The position numbers were made by a program, and so were the translations under genes. This document shows positions 41,774 through 49,649 of a stretch of 64,000 bases of DNA, piece after piece. The stretch's first letter is position 1. Each line of letters starts with the position of its first letter. The notes beneath the pieces were generated by a model. The model was not told where the DNA came from. It searched no databases and worked only from the letters and a program-made list of their open reading frames with translations. This stretch comes from Multivorans sp965232105 (lineage in GTDB: Bacteria > Acidobacteriota > Thermoanaerobaculia > Multivoradales > Multivoraceae), in the NCBI GenBank assembly GCA_965232105.1, contig OZ246956.1, positions 3,410,001 through 3,474,000 of the forward strand, given 5' to 3'.

Positions 41774-43546
41774 ATGAGGATCTGCACTATGCGGTGTTTG
41801 CTGGTTGGCGTGGTCGCGGGAATGGCGGGGGGTGTTCCGGCTACAGGCCAGCCCGGAGAGGATCCCGGCCGCGCACCAGCGGGCGATGTGCTCTTCGGTG
41901 AGGAGATCGACGTCCGCGTGGTCAATCTGGAGGTCGTGGTCGAGGGATCCGGCGGAGAGCGGGTGCGAGATCTCGGCCGCGAGGACTTTCGCGTGCTCGT
42001 CGATGGCGAGGAAGTGGATGTCGAGTACTTCACCGAGGTGGCGGAGGGCGGGGCGAAGAACGGCAACGGCGAGACGCCGCCCGCCGTCGGCGAGAGTGGT
42101 GTCGTGGCGACGAACTACGTTCTCTTCGTGGATGACGATCACACGCAGATGGCCTTCAGGCGGCCCGTGCTGTACGGGTTCAGGGACGGGCTGGCGGAGC
42201 TTCCCGCGCAGGATCGGGTCGCCGTGGTCGTGCAGAGCCGCAACCGGCTGGAACTCTTGAGCCCGTTCACGAGGGACAGGGACGTGACGCGAACCGCACT
42301 TGCGGAGCTCGATCGGGATGAGCGCTTCGGAGGCGTGCTCAGGTCTCGCCGGTTTCATGAGAACTTTGTCGGCGGTGGGTCGAACCGGGTAACCGGTATC
42401 TCTTCGCGGAGGGTCGCCGGTGCGACCGGCGGACCCGGTACGTCGCGGACGGCCTGGGACGTCCGGCGCGATGGGCCAGTGATCACCGGAGCAGCCGCCG
42501 CGCAGGGCCAGGCCTATAGCAGTGGAGGAGGCTTCGAGCGGGCGGATGCCGGGGCCGGAGCAGACGGCACTGCCGAGGACCGTCTGTCCGCAGCCGGCTT
42601 CAGGCTCGCCGAGATGAGTCCTCAGTCCTTGGCGGACCAGGCAGTGGGCTCGATCCTGGAGCGGGACCTGACCTTGTCGGTCAACGCGGTGATTTCCGCC
42701 ATGCGCGCGCTCGACCGGCCGGAAGGGCGCAAGGTGCTCCTGCTCGTGGCGGGCCGTTGGCCGTCCGGCGAATTTCGGCCTGGTGATCGAGGGCGCGAAC
42801 TGCGAACGGACCTCGACCTGTTGGACCGCCTCGTGGACACCGCGAATCTGCTCGGCTACACGGTGTACCCGATCGATCAGCAAGCCAGCTCGCCCGCCAT
42901 GCGATGGTGGCAGAACCTCCGCTACATGGCCCGCGACACAGGGGGCCTGGCGTTCATGGCCGGAGGCAATCTGGATCCTCTGGGGCGGGTGAGCGCGGAC
43001 ACTTCGAACTACTACTGGCTCGGCTTCGTGCCCGACTACCGGCGGGACGACCAGGTGCACGACATCGAGGTCGAAGTTCTACTGCCGGGCCTCCAGGTTC
43101 GCGTGCGCCGAGGCTACGTGGACCTCTCCCGCAACGCGGAAGCGGAGATGGAGGTTCAGCGCGCGCTGCTCTTTCCGCGAGTGGCGGCGCCTGGCGCCGT
43201 GCCCCTGCGAGTCCGGGTCGGCAATCCCCGAGGGCTCAGGGGACGAAGGATGGCGGTCCCTATGGATATCGACGTGCCGCTCGGGAGGTTCGCGGCGCTG
43301 CCCTACGGAGGGGAGTACGTGCAACGCCTGGAAGTCCGGTTCGCGACGATCGACCGTGGCGGCTGGCTGGCCGAGCAGCCGGCGATTCCACTGGAAGTAC
43401 GGAGTGATTCCGCTCCGGATCCGGACACGGTGTTCGACTACTACGCCGAAGTAACGCTGCGCCACCGGCCCCACATCGTCGTCGTCACGGTTCACGATCC
43501 GGTTTCGGGAGAGACCGCCAGCGCGCGGGTCGAAGTGGCGCCGTGA
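41774..43546 (+). CDS. VWFA-related Acidobacterial domain protein (copy 2 of 3)
   Basis: A 590-residue paralog of the preceding gene, 41 bases after it, with an AGGAG site before the ATG and a signal peptide (MRCLLVGVVAGMAGGVPATG). It shares EEIDVRVVNLEVVVEGSGGE, DFRVLVDGEEVDVEYFTEV, NYVLFVDDDHTQMAFRRPVL and TSNYYWLGFVPDYRRDD. The middle holds a variable Gly/Ser/Ala-rich insert (about residues 195-270), which is the main difference between paralogs. It is probably exported like its neighbours. Confidence 0.85.
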   Translation: MRICTMRCLLVGVVAGMAGGVPATGQPGEDPGRAPAGDVLFGEEIDVRVVNLEVVVEGSGGERVRDLGREDFRVLVDGEEVDVEYFTEVAEGGAKNGNGETPPAVGESGVVATNYVLFVDDDHTQMAFRRPVLYGFRDGLAELPAQDRVAVVVQSRNRLELLSPFTRDRDVTRTALAELDRDERFGGVLRSRRFHENFVGGGSNRVTGISSRRVAGATGGPGTSRTAWDVRRDGPVITGAAAAQGQAYSSGGGFERADAGAGADGTAEDRLSAAGFRLAEMSPQSLADQAVGSILERDLTLSVNAVISAMRALDRPEGRKVLLLVAGRWPSGEFRPGDRGRELRTDLDLLDRLVDTANLLGYTVYPIDQQASSPAMRWWQNLRYMARDTGGLAFMAGGNLDPLGRVSADTSNYYWLGFVPDYRRDDQVHDIEVEVLLPGLQVRVRRGYVDLSRNAEAEMEVQRALLFPRVAAPGAVPLRVRVGNPRGLRGRRMAVPMDIDVPLGRFAALPYGGEYVQRLEVRFATIDRGGWLAEQPAIPLEVRSDSAPDPDTVFDYYAEVTLRHRPHIVVVTVHDPVSGETASARVEVAP

Positions 43547-43561
43547 GACAATGGCCGCTGC

Positions 43562-45223
43562 ATGGCGTCCCGTGAGTGCAGGCGGCCTAAAACCGTGATC
43601 GCGTCCGGGCGCAGGGCCCTAGCGGCGCTGGGCCTCGCTCTGTGCCTGGGGTGGTCGGCTTCGGCCGCCGCCCAGACGACGGGCGGAGAAAAGGGTCGAG
43701 TACCGCCCGACGATCTGTTCTTCGGCGAGGAGATCGACGTCCGGGTGGTCAACGTGGAGGTCGTCGTCGAGGACGCAGAAGGGAAGCGCGTGAACGGTCT
43801 GACCGCCTCCGATTTCCGGATCTACGTGGACGGCGTCGGCGTCGATGTCGACTACTTCACGGAGATCCTGGAGAACCGCGCCGTGGACACGGCGGAGGGA
43901 GAGGCGCCGCCAGCAATCGGCGACGGCGAGTCCGTGCCCACGAACTACGTGCTTTTTGTCGATGACGACCACACGATGGCGTCGTCACGAAGGCCGGTAC
44001 TGAGGGGCTTCGCGGAGGAACTGGCGCGTCTCGGCCTCAGCGACCAGGTGGCGGTCGTCGTGCAGAGCCAGAGGCGGCTCGAACTGCTCAGTCCGTTTAC
44101 GACCGACCGCGAGCGCACACGCACTGCGCTGCGCGAACTCGAACGCGGCCGCCGCTTCGGAGGCGTTCTGCGTTCGCCGCGACTGATTGATCAGCAGTTG
44201 ATGAGCGATTCCCGGGTGGAGCCGCCGCCGGGTGCTCGCGTGGAGGAGGACCTGACGTCGGTAGCGGAGGATCTGCCTTCCATCATCCGGCCGATACCCT
44301 CGGCGCTTGCGGAACGGCGAGCGGAGACGCTTGCCCGGGACCTGGAGTTCTCGATTGCCGCCGTTACTTCGACACTGCGGGCGCTCGATGCGCCGATGGG
44401 CCGCAAGGTGTTGCTTCTCCTGGCCGGCCGGTGGCCCGTCGGTCTCTTCCGGCCGGGGGGCCAGGGGATCGGCGTCCGTACGGACCGGCAGATGCTGACC
44501 GCCTTGAGCGATGCGGCGAATCTGCTGGGGTACACGGTCTATCCCGTGGACCAGGTTTCGGGGCCGAACCGTCGCCTGTGGGAGAACCTGAGGCAGGTTG
44601 CCAGGGATACCGGTGGCAGGGCGTACATGGGGGGATCGAACCTGACCGCGTTGGGAAGGGTGAGTTCGGATGTTTCGAACTACTACTGGCTCGGCTTCGT
44701 GCCGGAGTACCAGCGCGACGACCGGGTCCACGACGTCCGAGTCGAAGTGCGGCGTCCGAATTTGAGGATGCGATCGCGCAGCGGTTACGTCGATCTTTCG
44801 CGGCGGGCGGAGGCGGACATGGACACCCGGGGCCGGCTCCTCTTTCCCGAAACGGAACCGACGCCGGGTGAGCCGGTTCTGCGAGTCGAGTTCGGAAAGC
44901 CCCAGCCCGGTGGCCTGCGGAAGGTGCGGGTGCCGGTGACCGTGTACGTTCCGGTCGGTCATTTCCCGGTGGTTCCCTTCGAGGGACAGTTTCTGGCCAG
45001 GCTGGAACTACGGTTCGCGGTCGTCGACAGCAACGGGCAGCAGGCCGGAATGCCGTTGATACCGATCCACCTCCGGGGGCGGTCGAAACCGGCTCCGGAC
45101 GCCGTTGTGCCATACGACGCGCTTCTCACCCTGCGACGGAAACCCCACGACCTCGTCGTGTCGATTCACGATCCGCTGAGCCGACAGACGATCTCTACGC
45201 GGACTCGGGTGGCGTTCCGTTGA
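43562..45223 (+). CDS. VWFA-related Acidobacterial domain protein (copy 3 of 3)
   Basis: A 553-residue paralog only 15 bases after copy 2, with a signal peptide (RRALAALGLALCLGWSASAA). It conserves IDVRVVNVEVVVEDAEGKRV, DFRIYVDGVGVDVDYFTEIL, NYVLFVDDDHTMASSRRPVL and SNYYWLGFVPEYQRDDR. The middle insert is shorter and different from those of the other two copies. The three genes read as one operon arising by tandem duplication. Function unknown. Confidence 0.85.
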   Translation: MASRECRRPKTVIASGRRALAALGLALCLGWSASAAAQTTGGEKGRVPPDDLFFGEEIDVRVVNVEVVVEDAEGKRVNGLTASDFRIYVDGVGVDVDYFTEILENRAVDTAEGEAPPAIGDGESVPTNYVLFVDDDHTMASSRRPVLRGFAEELARLGLSDQVAVVVQSQRRLELLSPFTTDRERTRTALRELERGRRFGGVLRSPRLIDQQLMSDSRVEPPPGARVEEDLTSVAEDLPSIIRPIPSALAERRAETLARDLEFSIAAVTSTLRALDAPMGRKVLLLLAGRWPVGLFRPGGQGIGVRTDRQMLTALSDAANLLGYTVYPVDQVSGPNRRLWENLRQVARDTGGRAYMGGSNLTALGRVSSDVSNYYWLGFVPEYQRDDRVHDVRVEVRRPNLRMRSRSGYVDLSRRAEADMDTRGRLLFPETEPTPGEPVLRVEFGKPQPGGLRKVRVPVTVYVPVGHFPVVPFEGQFLARLELRFAVVDSNGQQAGMPLIPIHLRGRSKPAPDAVVPYDALLTLRRKPHDLVVSIHDPLSRQTISTRTRVAFR

Positions 45224-45236
45224 CGCCGCAAGCGAT

Positions 45237-45698
45237 ATGAGCCTGATCGACGGCGTCGGTGGCGCGTTCATCTTCAGCGAGGATCCCAAGCGCCTCGCCG
45301 ACTGGTACGCGGAGCACCTCGGGATCGAGTTCGAGGGCGGCGAGGAGTTCGGCGCCTTCTACGTCCGCTACGTGGCGGCCGACCCGGACGACGCAGCGTG
45401 GATCATGGACACGACGTTCGCGATCATGAAGGCGAAGGCGCCGGTAGCGCGGCTGGCGCCGAACGAGGGCGCGGAACAGGGGGACATGTACGGCGACCAG
45501 CCGTTCATGGTCAACCTGAGAGTGCGCGACCTGGACGCGGTGCTCGCGCACCTCGCGGAACGCGGCGTCGAGCCGTTGCGGCGGGACGACGAGGGCTATG
45601 CTCTGTTCGCGTGGATCAGGGATGGGGAAGGCAATCGGGTGGAGCTGTACCAGCCCCGGCCCGAAGCCGCTTCGGAGACAGCCGCGGAGAGCGGCTGA
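45237..45698 (+). CDS. VOC (glyoxalase/bleomycin resistance) family protein
   Basis: A 153-residue single-domain vicinal-oxygen-chelate protein: FIFSEDPKRLADWYAEHLGI at the start, QPFMVNLRVRDLDAVLAHLA in the second module and IRDGEGNRVELYQP with the metal-ligand Glu at the end. The first ligand His of many VOC enzymes is not obvious, so the activity is uncertain. It follows the third VWFA-related gene by 13 bases and is probably co-transcribed. It converges on the peroxiredoxin gene. Confidence 0.85.
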   Translation: MSLIDGVGGAFIFSEDPKRLADWYAEHLGIEFEGGEEFGAFYVRYVAADPDDAAWIMDTTFAIMKAKAPVARLAPNEGAEQGDMYGDQPFMVNLRVRDLDAVLAHLAERGVEPLRRDDEGYALFAWIRDGEGNRVELYQPRPEAASETAAESG

Positions 45699-45707
45699 GG
45701 CTGAGCC

Positions 45708-46229
45708 CTATTCGAGTCCCTGGCAGGCGCTCATCGCCCCCGTCGGGTCCATCGCATCGCCGCCTTCCGCGATGTAGGCGATCTTGCCGTCCTTGCCGAC
45801 CACGTAGGTCACGCGCCTGGCGAGTCCGGCGTACTGCTCCATCGTCCCGCCGTACTGGTTGATCACCGAGGCGTCGACATCGCTCAGGAGCGCGAAGTCG
45901 AGTTCCAGGTCCGCGGCGAACTTCTTGTTGTCCTCCAGCTTGTCGGCGCTGATGCCGAAGACGATCGAATCACTGCCCGTGAAGTCGGAGATACCAGCCT
46001 GGTATCCCTTCATTTCCATCGTTCACCCAGAGGTGAAGGCCTTGGGGAAGAAGGCCAGGACGACGTTCTTCTCGCCGGCGTAGCTGGACAGGGTGACCTC
46101 GCTGCCGTCGGTGCTGGGCAGCGTGAAGTCGGGCGCCACGTCGCCCACGTCGGGGGAGGCGCCGCTGGCGGGGGCTGAGGCGAACGCGGCGGCGGCCAGG
46201 AGGAGTGCCGAGGGCGTGCAACGGATCAT
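45708..46229 (-). CDS. Probable selenocysteine-containing peroxiredoxin (AhpC/TSA family), UGA at residue 69
   Basis: From ATG 46229 (GGAG upstream) the frame encodes an export-like N-terminus (CTPSALLLAAAAFASAPASG), VGDVAPDFTLPSTDGSEVTL and VVLAFFPKAFTSG. It then meets an in-frame TGA at 46023-46025 and continues TMEMKGYQAGISDF to a normal C-terminus at 45708 (DAMDPTGAMSACQGLE). The TGA falls exactly where family members have the peroxidatic Cys (FFPKAFTxGC). A hairpin with an AGGCU loop follows at the distance expected of bacterial SECIS elements. Reading UGA as selenocysteine gives a 173-residue, normal-length enzyme that would reduce hydroperoxides, probably outside the cytoplasm. Alternatives are a nonsense mutation or a base-call error. 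Sec-insertion genes are not in the window. Confidence 0.75.
45988..46008 (-). promoter_or_regulatory. Candidate bacterial SECIS hairpin
   Basis: In the mRNA, GGGAUACC pairs with GGUAUCUC (seven Watson-Crick pairs and one G-U) around the five-base loop AGGCU. The loop begins 22 nt after the UGA, within the 16-37 nt window known for bacterial SECIS elements, and has a G in its first two bases, as the consensus requires. Confidence 0.6.
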
Positions 46230-46389
46230 TCGAGTCTCCAAGTCTTGAGGCTCCAGGTTCTCAGGTTCGTGCTCCCTTGTTCCCTGGTGACGGAAGCCGG
46301 CGCCGAGGGAAGCGGGAAGCGCGCGCGAGTGTAGCAGTGCCATGCGGGGGCTGCTGTAGACTCCGCCGCCAGACCACGAGGAGATTCCG

Positions 46390-46482
46390 ATGAAGAGCTT
46401 GAAGCAGGTCATGGCGTACTCCACGCGCAGAGCGGATGCGCTGGAGGCCGATGCAGCGGCCGCTTCCACCGGCGGCGAGTAG
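46390..46482 (+). CDS. 30-residue small ORF coupled to the heme lipoprotein gene
   Basis: The ORF reads MKSLKQVMAYSTRRADALEA then DAAAASTGGE and a TAG stop. It has a strong GAGGAG site seven bases before its ATG and a TAGACT hexamer at 46357-46362 that could be its -10. Its 3' third overlaps the start of the next gene in another frame, so its translation would run through the next ribosome site. It may be a leader peptide or a small protein. No family was recognised. Confidence 0.45.
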   Translation: MKSLKQVMAYSTRRADALEADAAAASTGGE

Positions 46483-49400
46483 GCGTACCCTGGGCCGCGG
46501 CGTCGCCAGCCCCGCGGCGGCCGCGGCAGTAGCTTTCGCCGCCTGTGCTCCGCCCGCGCCCGACGGGGTGCCGCCGGGCTTCGAAATCCACCCGGCCTTC
46601 GAACTGGAACTCGCGGCGGCCGAGCCGGTCGTCGTCGACCCGATCGACCTCGCTTTCGACGAGCGGGGCCGGGCGTTCGTGCTCGAGTTGCCCGGCTATC
46701 CCGACATGGAGCGGCCGGCCCGCATCGTCGCCCTGTCGGATCGGGACGGCGACGGGCGCTGGGACGTCCGGCGTCTGTTCGCGGACGACCTCGGCATGGC
46801 GGACTCGATCCTGCCCTGGCGTGGTGGACTGCTGGTCGCGGCGCCGCCGGACATTCTCTACCTTGAGGATACGAACGGCGACGGGCGGGCCGACCGGCGT
46901 GATGTCCTGCTCAGCGGCTTCGCCGAAGGCAACCCGCAGCACAACGTGAACGCGCTCCGCTACGGCCTGGACAACTGGATTCACGGTGTCAACGGCGGCA
47001 ATGGCGCCCGCCCGTTCTGGCCCGACTCTCCGGACGAGGCGGTCGAAATCGGCCAGGACGACTTCCGGGTCGACTTCCGGGCTGAGAGGGAGGCGCGCCG
47101 CTTCGAGCGGACCGGCCGCGGCGCCGGCGGGTTCGGGATGACCTTCGGACCCTGGGGCCGGACTTTCGGCACCCACAACCTGGATCATCTGAGCCAACTC
47201 CTCATCCCCCGCCGGTACCTCGGTCGATTGCCGGCCTCCCGGCAGGACGCCCGCCTCCGCCTGGCCCCGCACCCCGATGGCGGTCCCGCCGAACTGTTCC
47301 CGATCGGGGACCGGCAGACCCGGCCCAACCACCCGGAGCAGTCGAGCCGGTTCTCCGCGGCCTGCGCGGTCGCCGCGTACGGAGGCGGCGCTTTCGATGT
47401 TGCCGGGCTGACGGACCGGGGCTTTGAGGTCTTCGTGGCCGATCCGTCGGCGAACGTGGTGCACCGGGCGGTTGTCGACACGACCGGCGCGGCCGCCGAG
47501 GCGAGGCGCGGGCGGGCGGGCGTCGAGTTCCTGGCCTCGACCGATCCGCTGTTCCGGCCCGTCAATCTGCACGTTGGTCCGGACGGCGCCCTCTACGTGC
47601 TCGACATGCACCGCGGCGTGATCGAGCACCCGGAGTGGATTCCCGACACGATGGAGGCCGCGCTCGACGTGTACGAGGGCGATGACCGCGGACGGATCTA
47701 TCGGGTGGTCCCGGCGAGCGGTCTTCCGGCCTGGGCCGAGGACTTCGACGGTTTCGACAGGTCCCGGCCCGATGAGTTGATCGAAGCGCTTGGCCACGAG
47801 AATCGGTGGCGTCGTCTCACCGCGCAGCGGCTCCTTGTCGAAGACCACGGCGGCGCGCCACCGGAGACGCTGGTTCGAGCCCTGCGGGAGCGCATGTCCG
47901 GAGCGGGCGCCCCGGTGGGCCGCCTCCACGCGATGTGGACGCTGGCCGGTCTCGACGCTCTCGATTCCGAGGGGCTTCTCGCTCTGCTCGAGGACTCCCA
48001 TCCGGAACTCCGCCGGAACGCGTTGTTGGCGGTCGAAGAAACGCTGGGGGCGCCGGCGCCGGGCCTGGCGGGCGCCCTGGTCAATCTGATCGCGGACCGG
48101 GAACCCGGTGTGCGCATGCAGGCGATCCTGACCGCCGGCCTCCTGCTCGAGTCGGAGGCCTTTTCGGGTCCGGAGTTCGGCGAGGCGGTGGCGGCGGCAG
48201 TCGTGGCTGGCGTCGTGCGTCCGGAGGCCGAGCAACCCGCCGAGGCGGAGGTAGGAGCGACGGCCCGGCCGGACGCGGACCGCGACGGACCGTGGCTGCG
48301 CCTTGCCGCCGTCTCGGTCCTTGCCGACGACCCGGTGGCGTCGCTCAGACGGCTGCTCGAGTCTGGCGGCGCGGGTGGCGTGGCCGCCGATGTGATCGAG
48401 CGGGTGGCGCCGCTCGTCCCCGCGGACCGGATAGGCGAAGTGATTGGTGACCGGGCGATTCTGCGTGCCCTTTCCGGGGCCGGAGACGACGGCTCAAGTG
48501 CGGGCCGTGCCCTCCTTGTGGGGCTCGCCGCGGCCTCTGGCGCCGCGAGTACCGAGGTCGAACCTGGGGCCCTGCTCGGCCCCCTGCGCCGCCTGCGCGC
48601 ATCGAACGACGACCGTCTTGCCGAGGCGGCCTGGCGCCTGAGCGCGGCGCTGGGCGTCGACGTAGCGGCGGAGGAGATCGCGCTCCTCGATTGCGCGGGT
48701 TCCCGGGCCACGGACCCGACCCGGGAGACACCCGAGCGGCTTGGAGCTCTGGCCCTCTTCGGTCTGCGTCGAACGTGGGGCGCAGGCCGGGAGGAGGCTG
48801 CTCCGGTTTGCCCGGAAGGCCGAAGCGCAGCGAACCGGATGGGTCTCTCCGGCGGGACGTGGCTGGAGCGGATGGGTTCTCTGCTCGAGGCCCGTCAGCC
48901 GGAGGCGGTGCAGCGAGCCGCCATGGCGGAACTTGCCGCCGCGGAGGAGCGGTCGGTCGCTGCCTACTTGATCGAGCGTTGGCCCTACCTCGGGCCGGCG
49001 GCCAGGCGGGATGCGGGCAGCTACCTGATCCGGGGAAGAGGCCGGCACGGCGCTCTTCTCGACGCGCTCGAGAGTGGGCGCATCCGGCTCGGCGAGATGA
49101 ACTTCATTCTCGAGCGGCGCCGCTTTCTCCTGCGTTCGCCGGACCCGGACGTGCGCCGGCGGGCCGCGGCCCTGTTCGACGACGCCGGCGTGGTCTCGCG
49201 TCCGGAGGCGCTCGCGGCGCTGCGGCCGGCGCTGGAGCTCGACGGCGACCGGGAACGGGGTGAGGCCGTGTTCTTCGAGCTCTGCGCCCGTTGCCATCGC
49301 AGCGGGGAGATGGGCGGCGGGCCTGGGCCGGACCTCTCCGGGGTCGGCCGCAAGAGCGCCGAGACGCTCCTGCACGACATCCTGGATCCCAATGCGGCGG

Positions 49401-49642
49401 TCGACACCGGCTACGTGAACTACATCGTCGAGACGGTCGGGGGCGATGTCTTCTCGGGGCTCCTGGTGGAAGACGCGGACGGCGGCGTGGTTCTCCGCGC
49501 GGCCGAGGACGCGTTGATCGAGGTCCCTGCCGAGCGGATCCGGGAAGTGCGCAGCGACGGCCTTTCGATGATGCCCGAGGAGCTCGAGGCGGGCCTCGAG
49601 CCGACGGACATCGCCGATCTTCTGGCGTTTCTGGGGCGCTGA
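46451..49642 (+). CDS. PVC-type heme-binding CxxCH lipoprotein (membrane-bound dehydrogenase domain)
   Basis: A 1,063-residue exported protein. The ATG at 46451 has GGAGG eight bases upstream and yields a lipoprotein-like N-terminus with AVAFAACAPP. An NHL/glucose-dehydrogenase-like propeller follows (EPVVVDPIDLAFDERGRAFV, DGRADRRDVLLSGF, NPQHNVNALRYGLDNWIHGV), then an alpha-helical HEAT-like region. The C-terminal cytochrome c domain starts near residue 945 (ELCARCHRSGEMGGGPGPDL, ending SDGLSMMPEELEAGL with an axial Met candidate). The family is abundant in Planctomycetes and Verrucomicrobia and is thought to oxidise sugars or other organics. The actual substrate is unknown. Confidence 0.88.
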   Translation: MQRPLPPAASRRTLGRGVASPAAAAAVAFAACAPPAPDGVPPGFEIHPAFELELAAAEPVVVDPIDLAFDERGRAFVLELPGYPDMERPARIVALSDRDGDGRWDVRRLFADDLGMADSILPWRGGLLVAAPPDILYLEDTNGDGRADRRDVLLSGFAEGNPQHNVNALRYGLDNWIHGVNGGNGARPFWPDSPDEAVEIGQDDFRVDFRAEREARRFERTGRGAGGFGMTFGPWGRTFGTHNLDHLSQLLIPRRYLGRLPASRQDARLRLAPHPDGGPAELFPIGDRQTRPNHPEQSSRFSAACAVAAYGGGAFDVAGLTDRGFEVFVADPSANVVHRAVVDTTGAAAEARRGRAGVEFLASTDPLFRPVNLHVGPDGALYVLDMHRGVIEHPEWIPDTMEAALDVYEGDDRGRIYRVVPASGLPAWAEDFDGFDRSRPDELIEALGHENRWRRLTAQRLLVEDHGGAPPETLVRALRERMSGAGAPVGRLHAMWTLAGLDALDSEGLLALLEDSHPELRRNALLAVEETLGAPAPGLAGALVNLIADREPGVRMQAILTAGLLLESEAFSGPEFGEAVAAAVVAGVVRPEAEQPAEAEVGATARPDADRDGPWLRLAAVSVLADDPVASLRRLLESGGAGGVAADVIERVAPLVPADRIGEVIGDRAILRALSGAGDDGSSAGRALLVGLAAASGAASTEVEPGALLGPLRRLRASNDDRLAEAAWRLSAALGVDVAAEEIALLDCAGSRATDPTRETPERLGALALFGLRRTWGAGREEAAPVCPEGRSAANRMGLSGGTWLERMGSLLEARQPEAVQRAAMAELAAAEERSVAAYLIERWPYLGPAARRDAGSYLIRGRGRHGALLDALESGRIRLGEMNFILERRRFLLRSPDPDVRRRAAALFDDAGVVSRPEALAALRPALELDGDRERGEAVFFELCARCHRSGEMGGGPGPDLSGVGRKSAETLLHDILDPNAAVDTGYVNYIVETVGGDVFSGLLVEDADGGVVLRAAEDALIEVPAERIREVRSDGLSMMPEELEAGLEPTDIADLLAFLGR

Positions 49643-49649
49643 ACCGGAG

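Noticed and set aside
46023..46469. Treating the peroxiredoxin as two separate genes or a simple pseudogene
   Set aside because: Both pieces are in the same frame, together give one normal-length family member, and the stop is exactly at the catalytic position with a SECIS-like hairpin. Pseudogenisation is kept only as the alternative.
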